Counted from the stretch's first letter, positions 1-8,979 are shown. The stretch is DNA of 64,000 nucleotides from Streptococcus sp. SN-1 (GCF_041154385.1 NZ_AP028929.1:1488001-1552000); one strand, 5' to 3'. The notes: generated from the sequence alone by a model not told the origin. Translations and numbers: made by a program.

Positions 1-33
1 TGACGTGGTTTGAAGAGATTTTCGAAGAGTATG
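1..33 (-). repeat. BOX element, boxA end (cut by window edge)
   Basis: The first 33 bases match the outer end of boxA seen complete elsewhere in this window (for example the right end of the copy at 27092-27241), ending in the conserved cgaagagtat. The rest lies outside the window. The reading frame of the partial gene at 3-134 runs through it. Confidence 0.75.
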
Positions 34-134
34 AGCTAAATCGGCGATTACACTTACAATATAGCACTCTGAGAACAGATGTCAAGGAATTTTCATCTTT
101 ATTAGAAAAAGCCTGTCCTGAGACAAGGCTTTGA
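3..134 (+). CDS. C-terminal end of an unidentified gene (partial), reading through BOX sequence
   Basis: One plus-strand frame is open from base 3 to a TGA at 132-134. It gives 43 residues rich in charged and leucine residues, ending KACPETRL. The first ten or so codons (TWFEEIFEEYE) are encoded by the boxA end. The remainder looks coding-like and helical. I do not recognise the protein. The stop falls in a hairpin at 106-132 that can end transcription from both sides. It may be a real gene whose 3' end was altered by a BOX insertion, or a chance open frame. Confidence 0.35.
   Translation, partial: TWFEEIFEEYELNRRLHLQYSTLRTDVKEFSSLLEKACPETRL
106..132 (-). terminator. Rho-independent terminator of the ABC-2 operon
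   Basis: On the minus strand AAAGCCTtGTC pairs with GACaGGCTTT around a four-base loop and is followed by a T run. It lies 14 bases after the stop of the last ABC-2 permease gene. The A run on the other side suggests it may also act on the plus strand. Confidence 0.7.
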
Positions 135-145
135 TAACATCTATG

Positions 146-931
146 CTAAGAACCCGCACTTTCGTAGGCATCTAAACCACTATCCCAAAGTTTAAGGGAA
201 ATGACAAAGAAAACCATAGAAATCAACATCAAACCTCCGATGTTAAAGATTACATCCTTGTCCTGCAAGAAATAGCTGGCAGGATAATAGGCTGTAAAAG
301 CGAAAGGCACGATAAAGCTAATCAACCAACGAAGAAATGAATTGTAAATGGAAATGGGATACTTGGCAAAATCATTAAACATATAAAAAATGTAAATCAT
401 GGCGCCTGACTGTTTGGTCCAAAAAGCGATACTAGATGTCGCGATTTTCAAGGAAGTATAAATCAAGGTAGCAAAAGGAATACAAACTAGGAAAATCAGG
501 AATTTTGGAAGAGTCCAAGCAATGCTAGATACCGTTGTCGCTAGTAGGATCCCACCAACCAAGAGTTCGCCCAAGGCATCAATCTGAAAGGTTTCAACTA
601 GGATGTGAAAGAGAGGATTGATAGGACGAGTCAGATACTTGTCAAACTCTCCCTTTCTCACCAAGCGTTGTCCCAATGCCCAGAGATTATCAAAAAAGAG
701 ATGGTCCAATCCCTTAGGAATCAAGGAAAAACCATATATAAAGGCAATTTCTTGGAAGGACCATCCTTCTAGCGAGGGGATATGTTGAAAGATGACATTG
801 AGAAACAATAGGTTCAGGCCTTGAGTCAGAAAGACTCCCAGGACTCCAACCACAAAATCCACCTTGTATTCCATGATCTGTTTGATGTATTGTCTGATAA
901 AAATCAGATGCATGCGTTGATATTTTTTCAT
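146..931 (-). CDS. ABC-2 family transporter permease, second subunit
   Basis: A 261-residue integral membrane protein with about six hydrophobic segments and a basic N-terminus (MKKYQRMHLIFIRQYIKQIM). It belongs to the ABC-2 type permeases that pair with the COG4586-type ATPase; pneumococcus has the same three-gene set as I recall. It is the third gene of the operon. The stop of the preceding permease is one base from this ATG, and the AAGGAGG ribosome site sits in that gene's last codons, so the genes are translationally coupled. The substrate is unknown; the family exports drugs, lipids or peptides. It would form a heterodimeric channel with the product of 933-1751. Confidence 0.85.
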   Translation of the reverse strand: MKKYQRMHLIFIRQYIKQIMEYKVDFVVGVLGVFLTQGLNLLFLNVIFQHIPSLEGWSFQEIAFIYGFSLIPKGLDHLFFDNLWALGQRLVRKGEFDKYLTRPINPLFHILVETFQIDALGELLVGGILLATTVSSIAWTLPKFLIFLVCIPFATLIYTSLKIATSSIAFWTKQSGAMIYIFYMFNDFAKYPISIYNSFLRWLISFIVPFAFTAYYPASYFLQDKDVIFNIGGLMLISMVFFVISLKLWDSGLDAYESAGS

Positions 932-932
932 A

Positions 933-1751
933 CTACCCTCCTTGAATGGTGATAAATGACTGGACTCGTTTCCAAATCAACTGAGACAAGCCTACCATCA
1001 CTAAGAGCCAGAAAAACTGCAAAGCGAGCGCCTGAATCATCTGACTGGCATCGTATTTCCCAACGATAATCATGACCGGAGTGTAAATCAAGGATGAAAA
1101 AGGCAAGAAGGACAGAATATCTGAAACAACCTTTGGAAAGAAAGCCAAGGGAATCAAACTTCCAGACATAAAGGCCACTATGGAAGTCTTGAGGAGATTG
1201 GAACCCCAAAGATTTTTAAACACAAAGGCAGAAAATCCAAAGCAAATATTAAAGAAAAAGTTAATCAGATAAGCTAGCGTTAGACTAAAGAGATAAAGGA
1301 CAGTTAAACCCAGCACTTCTACAATGCCTTGTCCAGATACGATTTTCATCAAGACAATAACACTTAAAAATGGAAAGCCAACAGAGATAAAGATCAACCA
1401 CTTGGAGCCGAGCTCGGTAAAGAGATAAGATGCCGCAAAATGCACTGGTCTCAACAAACGCATGATAATAGAGCCATCCTTGACCTCCTCCCCAATCATA
1501 AAAGAGCTATCTGACTTGGTCAACAGATTAGTCACAAAACTCATGATGATATAAAGGGTAATATCTGCCATGCTGAAGCCCTGAATCAAGGACTCCTGCG
1601 AGGAATCAAAGACAGCCTTCCAGAGATAGAAAGCAACGAAGGCCCCCATGACATCACCAATCCGGTAAAGAAGAAAGTTGACTCGATAGGTAATCAACTC
1701 CTGAACCCCTGCATTGATAAAGGGTTTATAACGTCTCCACAATTTGACCAT
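933..1751 (-). CDS. ABC-2 family transporter permease, first subunit
   Basis: A 272-residue membrane protein with six predicted helices, distantly similar in layout to the next gene, with which it should pair. The start was set at MVKLWRRYKPF (1751) because AAAGGAG lies just upstream and the ATG follows the ATPase stop by one base. The longer frame up to 1793 lies inside the ATPase gene and lacks a ribosome site. The arrangement ATPase-permease-permease is typical of a complete ABC-2 exporter. No substrate clue is visible. Confidence 0.85.
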   Translation of the reverse strand: MVKLWRRYKPFINAGVQELITYRVNFLLYRIGDVMGAFVAFYLWKAVFDSSQESLIQGFSMADITLYIIMSFVTNLLTKSDSSFMIGEEVKDGSIIMRLLRPVHFAASYLFTELGSKWLIFISVGFPFLSVIVLMKIVSGQGIVEVLGLTVLYLFSLTLAYLINFFFNICFGFSAFVFKNLWGSNLLKTSIVAFMSGSLIPLAFFPKVVSDILSFLPFSSLIYTPVMIIVGKYDASQMIQALALQFFWLLVMVGLSQLIWKRVQSFITIQGG

Positions 1752-1752
1752 C

Positions 1753-2745
1753 TTAGAGCTCCTTTCGGTAGAAGCGACGGATAATATCCTCAATATCCGT
1801 ATCCACCATCTTCAAATCGCGGATTTCAAAATCAGACAGGGTTTGCTTGATAATGTCAGCTGACTGGTAGCGAGAACTATCGAATTCAATATTAAGACTA
1901 TTCCCTTGTCTATCAACGGTCATATCAGGCAATCCTTCATAGTGAGAGACGAGATGATTTTGATCTGGTAGCAGTTCAAAGGAGAGAGTCTTCATCTTGC
2001 CAAATGTTTCCTTGAGCTGGCTAACCGTTCCATCAAAAATCTCCTGCCCCTTATCAATCATAAAAATTCGATCACAAAGTTGCTCAATGTCGCTCAGGTC
2101 GTGAGTGGTCAAGAGAATGGTGGTTTCTTCCTCCTGATTGATCTGAGTAATAGCCCGACGAATGTTATCCTTGACCGAAACGTCCAAACCAATAGTCGGC
2201 TCATCTAAAAAGAGAACCTTGGGATTGTGGAGCAAGGACGCCGCAATATCCGCCCGCATCCGTTGACCCAGTGAAAGAGTCCGCACGGGGTCCTTGATAA
2301 AGTCCTTCAAATCCAAGACTTCATTCAAAAAGTCCATGCGCTTGTGGAAGAGCGAGTCTGGTACATCATAAATCTCCTTTAAAACTGTGTAGGTCTCTTG
2401 CAGTGCCAAATCCCACCATAGCTGGGTTCTTTGCCCAAAGACCACTCCAATATCCTTTACATAATCTTGGCGATTATCCTGAGGAATCTTGCCGTTAATC
2501 CGACAAAAACCAGATGTCGGCTTTAAAATCCCTGTCAACATTTTAATGGTTGTCGACTTCCCAGCACCATTTGCCCCAATAAAACCTAAAATCTGCCCCT
2601 TTGGGACCTCAAAGGTCAAATCCTTGACCGCTTCAAAGGTCTGCTTTTCAGGATGAATAAAGGAACGCAAAGCCCCCTTCAAGCCCGGTTCCTTAACAGT
2701 CTTCACAAAATTTTTCTGAAGATGTTCCACTTCTATCATTGCCAT
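1753..2745 (-). CDS. ABC-2 transporter ATP-binding protein
   Basis: A 330-residue ATPase. It has Walker A GANGAGKST (about residues 58-66), the signature LSLGQRMRAD, Walker B VLFLDEPTIGLD and the H-loop LLTTHD. An extra C-terminal regulatory domain of about 90 residues is typical of this COG4586-like group. The start at 2745 has GGGAG seven bases upstream. A second ATG two codons in is possible. It energises the two permeases encoded immediately downstream. The operon has its own promoter at 2861-2889. Confidence 0.92.
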   Translation of the reverse strand: MAMIEVEHLQKNFVKTVKEPGLKGALRSFIHPEKQTFEAVKDLTFEVPKGQILGFIGANGAGKSTTIKMLTGILKPTSGFCRINGKIPQDNRQDYVKDIGVVFGQRTQLWWDLALQETYTVLKEIYDVPDSLFHKRMDFLNEVLDLKDFIKDPVRTLSLGQRMRADIAASLLHNPKVLFLDEPTIGLDVSVKDNIRRAITQINQEEETTILLTTHDLSDIEQLCDRIFMIDKGQEIFDGTVSQLKETFGKMKTLSFELLPDQNHLVSHYEGLPDMTVDRQGNSLNIEFDSSRYQSADIIKQTLSDFEIRDLKMVDTDIEDIIRRFYRKEL

Positions 2746-2860
2746 ATCTATCTCCCTATCGCAAGGAATAGCAACATTGTATTTTTGACTACAAATATTC
2801 TAAATCCTTACTTTCTACACCTTCTACATTTTATTGCTACAGAAGGCTTTATACCAACCT

Positions 2861-2889
2861 ATTATAGTTCAATAAAAACCAGAATGCAA
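2861..2889 (-). promoter_or_regulatory. Promoter of the ABC-2 exporter operon
   Basis: The minus strand has TTGCAT, a 17-base spacer and a perfect TATAAT, with a leader of about 105 bases to the ATPase start. The stretch 2746-3043 holds this promoter and the terminator of the defence cassette and no gene. Confidence 0.65.
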
Positions 2890-2982
2890 GCGTTTGCTTA
2901 AAATTTGTGAAATTGAAAATTTTTCTCTTAAAATAATACTTTTAATCAAAAATACTGGTTTAATCGTTTCCTTAAAACACGC

Positions 2983-3006
2983 AAAAAACCTGCCAAATTG
3001 GGCAGG
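2983..3006 (-). terminator. Terminator of the ABC-3C cassette
   Basis: On the minus strand CCTGCC and GGCAGG form a stem with a six-base loop followed by TTTTTT, about 40 bases after the stop of the SMC-like ATPase gene. Confidence 0.85.
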
Positions 3007-3043
3007 CTAGGGATTTGACTGAAATTTAACAATCTGAAATCTA

Positions 3044-4930
3044 TTAAACACGATCATAATCATCAATCAACCCATCATGACCATCAGAAGAAAATTCTTT
3101 AACAATATAATCTGGTGAAAAATCTGATGGATAACCATTATTTACAATAATTAACTGAAAATCATTTTTACATTCTTTTCCAAGCTGAAGAAAATAATTA
3201 ATTATAGATTCGTATATTTTTTCGTCTCTAAACTCTGTACTTGTCGAGGAAGCCCCTAAGTTTTTCCTAGGAGTATCAATCATCAACAATCCTAAATGGT
3301 TACCAGTTTTCACTTCTGAACAAATCATTATTGATAGGTAATATGCCATTGTTATCAGAGTCACAGCTCCTAAACTACCTAAATCACTGTATTTACGACC
3401 CCTAACATGAGGTAAGTAACTCTTTGTATCAATATAGGCTTCATATAGATTTGGAAAATCAAAAGATAATAATATAGTTGAAAATATTTCAGATAGTTGT
3501 TTCAATTTATCCTCTTTGGTAGCTTTATGTTTTTGGCGTTCAATTTGCTCTTCTATCCCCTCAACTTCTATCCTCTTTTCAGAAAGCAACATTTCCAAAT
3601 TTGTAAGTTCCTCAATAAATTTCAGGCTCTCATTTAAAGACTTCTTTTCTTCATATAATTGACCGCTTTTTATTGATAGTAAACTAATTTCTGCAGCTAA
3701 CGGATTAATATATTGTCTAGTTAAATTATCTAATTTCTCTTCATCTGAGTTAATATTATCCTGTAACTTATTTATTTCTAGGCCTACTCTAATATTTTTT
3801 TCCTTTTCTGAATCAATATAAGTGTGAAGCTCATTTTTCTTTTTTGTAAGTTTTTTTCGTTCCTTTTTCAAATCGTTGATTTCAATTACAATATCATCCA
3901 TATTCTGATGACACAATAAGCAACTTGATTCTTCGTGAAGTGAAATCGGTCGTAAGCAATTTGGACAATATAAATATTCGTATTTATTAATAGCTTTAAT
4001 ACCTGCTATTTGCTCACTAATTTTTTCAATATCAGCAAAATATTGATTTTCCAACAACTGTAATTTTTGTATATACTGTTCTTGATCTGAAAATTTGTTT
4101 CTTAGATTACTTAACTTTTCTTTTTTGTCACTAATAAGTACTACCAATTCATTAACATCATTTCCCACTTCTGTTTTTAGAATATCAGATTTATAGTTTT
4201 CTATTTTAGAATTAATATCCTCTAATTTAGAATCAATGTCAACAGATTTCACTTGCACTGTTTCATAATTTTCAACTTCTGCAGTTTTTAGAAATTCTCT
4301 TACAGCTTCGTATCTAATTTCTTTTACCTTTAAGTTCTCTTTTTCAATTTTAAGACTTTGTTGTAGGTCACCTAGTAAACTATCATAGATATCTAAAATA
4401 ATCTCAAATGTTGCTTTTTCTTTTCCATTAAGCGCCCAGTTCTGCTCATTAAGAATGTTTTCGTTATCAATATTTGTCTGTTTTAAATATGAAAATTTAA
4501 ATAAATCTCTAAAACTAAAATCGTCTCCTCTAATGATTAAATTAGTTAGATTAAGCTTCGATAACAAAAAGTAAGATAATGATTTTTCATTTGAAGGAAC
4601 ATCAATTTTCAAGGTACGCGCTTGTGTAAATTTTTCTTTGACACTATCGTAAGTCTGTAAAAGAACAGGTTCTTTAAAAGCTGATAATGGTCTTTTAATC
4701 TTATAGAGATTCTCTGATATATAAAATTCCAATTCCACATCCGTACAACTTTCTCCAATTTCAATATACGATTTATGATTCTTTTTCCCAAAAGCATAAT
4801 CTATTAATTCTAAAATTGCAGTTTTTCCTGTTGAAGTTGGTCCCGAAATATAATTTAATCCTTTATGAAAATGAACCTCATAATTTTTTCTCACACCTAT
4901 TAATCTGAGGGTCTTTAACAATAATTTCAT
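3044..4930 (-). CDS. SMC/Rad50-like ABC ATPase, ABC-three-component (DUF3732-like) defence protein
   Basis: A 628-residue protein. The N-terminal ABC half has Walker A GPTSTGKT (30-37). Long coiled coils (about 190-315 and 345-480) flank a four-Cys zinc ribbon, CPNC at 322-325 and CLLC at 337-340. The C-terminal half has a signature-like SDLGSLGAVTL (about 515-525) and Walker B LGLLMIDTPRKN (D552). The residue after the Walker B Asp is Thr, not the usual Glu. This architecture, last in a three-gene unit with a small winged-helix gene and a nuclease, matches the ABC-3C conflict systems defined computationally by the Aravind group, where such ATPases carry DUF3732. Its start overlaps no other gene; it follows the middle component's stop directly. 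The region is visibly more AT-rich than its neighbours, which suggests transfer. The defence role is inferred. Confidence 0.8.
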   Translation of the reverse strand: MKLLLKTLRLIGVRKNYEVHFHKGLNYISGPTSTGKTAILELIDYAFGKKNHKSYIEIGESCTDVELEFYISENLYKIKRPLSAFKEPVLLQTYDSVKEKFTQARTLKIDVPSNEKSLSYFLLSKLNLTNLIIRGDDFSFRDLFKFSYLKQTNIDNENILNEQNWALNGKEKATFEIILDIYDSLLGDLQQSLKIEKENLKVKEIRYEAVREFLKTAEVENYETVQVKSVDIDSKLEDINSKIENYKSDILKTEVGNDVNELVVLISDKKEKLSNLRNKFSDQEQYIQKLQLLENQYFADIEKISEQIAGIKAINKYEYLYCPNCLRPISLHEESSCLLCHQNMDDIVIEINDLKKERKKLTKKKNELHTYIDSEKEKNIRVGLEINKLQDNINSDEEKLDNLTRQYINPLAAEISLLSIKSGQLYEEKKSLNESLKFIEELTNLEMLLSEKRIEVEGIEEQIERQKHKATKEDKLKQLSEIFSTILLSFDFPNLYEAYIDTKSYLPHVRGRKYSDLGSLGAVTLITMAYYLSIMICSEVKTGNHLGLLMIDTPRKNLGASSTSTEFRDEKIYESIINYFLQLGKECKNDFQLIIVNNGYPSDFSPDYIVKEFSSDGHDGLIDDYDRV

Positions 4931-5404
4931 TTAATTACCTCGTATACAATTTAATTTACTCTGTATCATGGTCTGTCCAGCTGATACTGTTTTATTTAAC
5001 ACTTTAGAAACTATAAAATCACAAGACTGTAATATCTTGCTCCAATCTATCCCTTCTTCACTAAATAGTTCAATAACAAATTTCTCTCCTTTATCTGTAA
5101 TGAAATATCTATTATTCAAAGAGTTAAATGTAATAATATTTCTAGCTAATAGATCCGCAAGAACTGCATTATACAGTTTATAATTAGGTTTCCAATGGAA
5201 ATAAGAGTACTTTATATCAAATCTTCCAAGCTCTATTTCGTCAGATATTAATTCTGGAAATTTTAGAAAAAAATCACTAATAATCAATTTTTCTTGAGTT
5301 GTATCTTTTTTGTGCTCTTTTCCTAAAATATTCAACAGTATCGCAACCCTATTTCGGGTCAAACAATATTCTTGGAAACTTATATTCTCAATTATCTCCA
5401 ACAT
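4931..5404 (-). CDS. ABC-three-component system middle component (winged-helix)
   Basis: A protein of 157 residues. The C-terminal half reads like a winged helix (KLYNAVLADLLARNIITF, then a beta hairpin NNRYFITDKGEKFV), giving a probable DNA-binding or adaptor protein. Size and position between the nuclease and the SMC-like ATPase are those of ABC-3C middle components (MC6-like by my recollection). Two ATGs lie in tandem. The second (5404) was chosen because GGAGG is six bases from it and only three from the first. The gene overlaps the nuclease gene's end by 17 bases and abuts the ATPase gene, so all three are probably made together. Confidence 0.7.
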   Translation of the reverse strand: MLEIIENISFQEYCLTRNRVAILLNILGKEHKKDTTQEKLIISDFFLKFPELISDEIELGRFDIKYSYFHWKPNYKLYNAVLADLLARNIITFNSLNNRYFITDKGEKFVIELFSEEGIDWSKILQSCDFIVSKVLNKTVSAGQTMIQSKLNCIRGN

Positions 5405-6368
5405 CATTTCCCTCCATATATTTTTCCAACACTGCTATAAAATTATCAACCCAACCTAATTCCTTATCATCAGCAAGCTGATGTAAGATGCCCTTTTTAG
5501 CTAATAAATTAAAATCACTTATCGGGCTCCCTAAAGTGCTAGAATCTAAATCTTCGATTCTAAGATAAGTTTGATTTATTAAACAATTACCATCGTTAGG
5601 TTGCTTGTATAGACGATATTGGGTCTTCCAAATAGAATGTATCTTCTTTCTTAAATTATCATACTGTTTTTTCCCATTGATGTCATCTTTGCTAAGAGAT
5701 TCATGTCTAGCAATTTCTGCATTATAAAAATCAACTTTGAAATCGTCAACTTCGGCTATTTGTGCACTCTTCAACATTGATATAAATATAGTATCATTGT
5801 ACATTTCTGAGATTTCTTCTATCTCATCTTCTCCATATAATATTTCTTCGTAAACCCTTTTATTACTGGCTTCAATAGACATTTTAATCTGTTCTAAATC
5901 ATTTCTGATATCATCATCAAATGTTGATTTATAACTGCTGCATTTCTTAAATTCTTTTAGTAAAAAAGCTCCATCACACAACTCTATCTTTATTTTATGT
6001 TCAGCCTTCATTTTACTTTTCCATCTTGACCACCATAATAGCTCATTTATATTTAGGCCTATTGGTACACATAAATACCAAGAAGAAATATTGGGATACT
6101 TGGTAATTACTTTTCTAAACGATTCTCTAATTTGTTGTTTCTGTGAATCTCCAATCCCATCAATAAAAAATTTACACTGATAAATTGATGGTCTGTTATC
6201 TAAGTCACCAACTAGAACATCGATGCCATCATCTCCTTGTGATACCGCAGCCTCCTTCGCTGAAGGTCCATATTTTTCTTGAAATACCTCAATACATATC
6301 TTTTCAAATTTTTCCCTTGCTCCTGCTAATTCATACTTAGTGACTAAATATTTAAAATCATACTCCAT
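5388..6368 (-). CDS. ABC-three-component effector with PD-(D/E)XK (Mrr-like) nuclease domain
   Basis: A protein of 326 residues from the ATG at 6368, which has AAGGAG seven bases upstream; the frame extends further to 6413 but without a ribosome site. The N-terminal domain (about 1-130) has the restriction-endonuclease-fold pattern: a helix containing FEKICIEVF (E22), GDDGIDVLV (D47, D50) and YQCKF (Q64-x-K66), the D...QxK core of Mrr-like enzymes. The remainder (about 150-326) is an uncharacterised helical domain that would bind the ABC-3C partners. First gene of the cassette, so presumably the effector that cuts DNA when the ATPase senses invasion. The enzyme activity is inferred from motifs only. 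Confidence 0.75.
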   Translation of the reverse strand: MEYDFKYLVTKYELAGAREKFEKICIEVFQEKYGPSAKEAAVSQGDDGIDVLVGDLDNRPSIYQCKFFIDGIGDSQKQQIRESFRKVITKYPNISSWYLCVPIGLNINELLWWSRWKSKMKAEHKIKIELCDGAFLLKEFKKCSSYKSTFDDDIRNDLEQIKMSIEASNKRVYEEILYGEDEIEEISEMYNDTIFISMLKSAQIAEVDDFKVDFYNAEIARHESLSKDDINGKKQYDNLRKKIHSIWKTQYRLYKQPNDGNCLINQTYLRIEDLDSSTLGSPISDFNLLAKKGILHQLADDKELGWVDNFIAVLEKYMEGNDVGDN

Positions 6369-6456
6369 CAAATCACTCCTTAAAAAATTAATCCTCAAAT
6401 TAGAAATAATCAAACATAAAAAAGTAGTACTATTACTTTATTCACTTCATAACTCT

Positions 6457-6485
6457 ATATTATAACCTCAATATTTATTTGTCAA
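6457..6485 (-). promoter_or_regulatory. Promoter of the ABC-3C cassette
   Basis: The minus strand has a perfect TTGACA, then TAATAT at a 17-base spacing (or TATAAT at 15). It is followed by an AT-rich leader of roughly 85 bases to the nuclease start. The stretch 6486-6581 between here and the fba terminator shows nothing else. Confidence 0.65.
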
Positions 6486-6581
6486 TAAAAATAGCATATT
6501 ATCCATAATAAATGTTATAATCTAAATTTCTTTAAAATCAATAATTAGTAAATAATATTTACATAAAATTATTAAAACACC

Positions 6582-6604
6582 AAAAAACCCACCCAATGGG
6601 TAGG
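6582..6604 (-). terminator. Terminator of fba
   Basis: On the minus strand CCTACCC pairs with GGGTGGG (one wobble) around three bases, followed by TTTTTT. It lies 24 bases after the fba stop. Confidence 0.8.
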
Positions 6605-6628
6605 TTCTGTATGTATTATTCAGCTAGA

Positions 6629-7510
6629 TTATGCTTTACCTTCTGAACCGAATACGTCGATACGTTCTTCAACTGATGCTTGGATAGCTTTTACACCGTC
6701 AGCCAAGAATTTACGTGGGTCGAAGAGTTTTTTCTTATCGTATTCTGCTTCGTTTGCTTCGTAGTCACGAGCAAATTTACGAGTTGCGTTAGCGAATGCG
6801 ATTTGGCATTCAGTGTTAACGTTAACTTTCGCAACACCAAGTTTGATAGCTGCTTGGATTTGCTCATCAGGAATACCTGATCCACCGTGCAATACGATTG
6901 GGAAACCTGGTACAGCTTCAGTCAATTTTTGCAAGTGATCAAGGTGAAGACCTTTCCAGTTTTCTGGGTAAGGACCGTGGATGTTACCGATACCAGCTGC
7001 CAAGAAGTCGATACCAGTTGCAACCATTGCTTTAGCATCTTCGATTGGAGCCAATTCACCATCACCGATGATTCCGTCTTCTTCACCACCGATAGTACCA
7101 ACTTCAGCTTCTACTGATACACCATTTGCATGCGCAAATTCTACAACTTTACGAGCTTTTTCAAGGTTTTCTTCAACTGGAAGGTGTGAACCGTCAAACA
7201 TAACTGAAGTATAACCAACTTGAATACACTCAAGTGCATCTTCGTAGTGACCGTGGTCAAGGTGGATAGCTACTGGTACAGTGATACCCATTGATTCAAC
7301 AAGGTTAGCGATCAAGTTGCGAGCAACTTTGTAACCACCCATGTATTTAGCAGCACCCATTGAAGTTTGGATCAAAACTGGAGCTTTTTTAGCTTCTGCT
7401 GCACGCAAGATAGCTTGAGTCCACTCAAGGTTGTTTGTGTTAAATCCACCAACTGCATAACCGTTGTCACGAGCTGCTTGGACAAATTTTTCTGCTGAAA
7501 CGATTGCCAT
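6629..7510 (-). CDS. fba: Class II fructose-bisphosphate aldolase
   Basis: A 293-residue zinc-dependent glycolytic enzyme interconverting fructose 1,6-bisphosphate with dihydroxyacetone phosphate and glyceraldehyde 3-phosphate in the cytoplasm. Family signatures are visible: HLDHGH (zinc ligand and catalytic Asp), EAEVGTIGGEED, NIHGPYP and LHGGSGIP. Full length, with optimal codon use as expected for a very highly expressed gene. The start at 7510 is supported by AGGAGGCC upstream. It follows vncRS, as in pneumococcus, but has its own leader and terminator. Confidence 0.98.
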   Translation of the reverse strand: MAIVSAEKFVQAARDNGYAVGGFNTNNLEWTQAILRAAEAKKAPVLIQTSMGAAKYMGGYKVARNLIANLVESMGITVPVAIHLDHGHYEDALECIQVGYTSVMFDGSHLPVEENLEKARKVVEFAHANGVSVEAEVGTIGGEEDGIIGDGELAPIEDAKAMVATGIDFLAAGIGNIHGPYPENWKGLHLDHLQKLTEAVPGFPIVLHGGSGIPDEQIQAAIKLGVAKVNVNTECQIAFANATRKFARDYEANEAEYDKKKLFDPRKFLADGVKAIQASVEERIDVFGSEGKA

Positions 7511-7650
7511 TTTATCAGGCCTCCTGTATATTTTTATGGGTCATCCCATTTACATTGTTCATTTTATCACTTTTTGACAAAAAAAGCTAGTTTTTCCCGC
7601 AGTTTCGATTGAATTTCTTCTAGCTCCATCTATGTAAACCCTTTCTCTCC

Positions 7651-8979
7651 CTAGTCTTGGGCTACTTTTGGAAAAGCTATAAAGAAAGTTAAACGATTCT
7701 CCTCCATCTCGAAACGATAAGATAATTTTTCATGTTCTAATAGACTCTTAACCACAAAGAGCCCCATCCCAGAACCCTTAGCCTTGCGACTAGCATGATC
7801 AGAAAAAGATTGGGCTAGTTTTTCTTGTTCTTCAGGACTACAGCTATTCTCGATAAAGAGCTCCCCTTCTCTTTCTCCAATTCGGACCAAGCCACCTGGA
7901 ACAGAGTGCTTGATAGCATTACTGATGAGGTTAGACAAAATCAACTTCATGACAGATGGGTTTAGATAAGCCTGCTGATGAGTCAAACTATTGTCTATCT
8001 GGAGATCTCTTTCCTTGGCTAGCAAGGCATAATCATCAACCAGACTTTGCGTTATCTGGTATAAGTCAATTTGTTCCCTATCATCTCTTAATTCCTGCAC
8101 AGACGAGAGAGAGAGTATCTGGAGAACGTGGTGATTGAGCTCATCCACAATTCCTAAGGCAACTCCCAGATAGTGGTCTCTATCCTTATAGCGACCGACA
8201 TTTTCTTTCATGTTTTCGATCAGGATTTTCAAACTAGCCAGAGGTGTTTTTAATTCATGAGAAGCTCCACGTAGGAATTCGACCTTCATCTTTTCCAGCT
8301 GGAGAATGGCTTCATTCTTATCATGCAAATCCGCAATGACAGTCAAGAGGTGCTGGTAGAGGCTATTGATTTGTTCCTTGAGATCACCAATCTCATCCTT
8401 AGAATCCACGCGCAATCGCACTTGGGAATCCAGTTCCATCATCCGACGGGTTATTCGCTTAATTTCCAAAATCGGGGCAACAATGGTCCGAGCATAGATG
8501 TAGGCCACCAAGAGGGAAATCAGAAAGGATGCCAGCAAGGTATAGGGAAGAAACTGGAGACTGATCTGCTCTGCTTCCTTTTGCAAATCCATGGAAGCTA
8601 GAAATTGGAGGGTCATAGTACCACCGTCTTGCGTTTTCACCTCACGCTCCTCAATAAAGAGAGAGGTGGTCTGGCTGTCTGTATCCAGAGGAAGGCTGTC
8701 CTTGACTTCTAACTTGTCCTCGGTCATCTCTCCCTTGACAGCTCCCTTGATATCACTCGTCTGAGAGTAGAGTTCTAAAACTTGTTCAATCCTTTCTCTA
8801 TCCTTTCCATCAAGTGATTGTGCAATAGCTGTCGCTTTCTGGCCAATGCTTTCCTGACGATGACTAAGATAAGTCGAGGGAAAGAGAAAATAAATAGCTA
8901 AATGAAGGCAGATAACCAGAACACTAAATATCGAGAAGGTATAGATAAATATCTTTGTAAATAAACCTGTTCGTCTCAT
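7651..8979 (-). CDS. vncS: Sensor histidine kinase VncS
   Basis: A membrane histidine kinase of 442 residues. It has a first transmembrane helix at about 10-32, an extracellular region, a second helix at about 147-165, HAMP (166-215), the H-box GASHELKTPLASLK with phospho-acceptor H241, and the HATPase N-box SNLISNAIKHS and G-box GSGMGLFVV. It overlaps vncR by four bases (ATGA). Vnc is known in pneumococcus for its link to the Vex exporter and the secreted peptide Pep27, once proposed to influence vancomycin tolerance. Here no pep27 gene is seen, so the signal is open. Confidence 0.93.
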   Translation of the reverse strand: MRRTGLFTKIFIYTFSIFSVLVICLHLAIYFLFPSTYLSHRQESIGQKATAIAQSLDGKDRERIEQVLELYSQTSDIKGAVKGEMTEDKLEVKDSLPLDTDSQTTSLFIEEREVKTQDGGTMTLQFLASMDLQKEAEQISLQFLPYTLLASFLISLLVAYIYARTIVAPILEIKRITRRMMELDSQVRLRVDSKDEIGDLKEQINSLYQHLLTVIADLHDKNEAILQLEKMKVEFLRGASHELKTPLASLKILIENMKENVGRYKDRDHYLGVALGIVDELNHHVLQILSLSSVQELRDDREQIDLYQITQSLVDDYALLAKERDLQIDNSLTHQQAYLNPSVMKLILSNLISNAIKHSVPGGLVRIGEREGELFIENSCSPEEQEKLAQSFSDHASRKAKGSGMGLFVVKSLLEHEKLSYRFEMEENRLTFFIAFPKVAQD

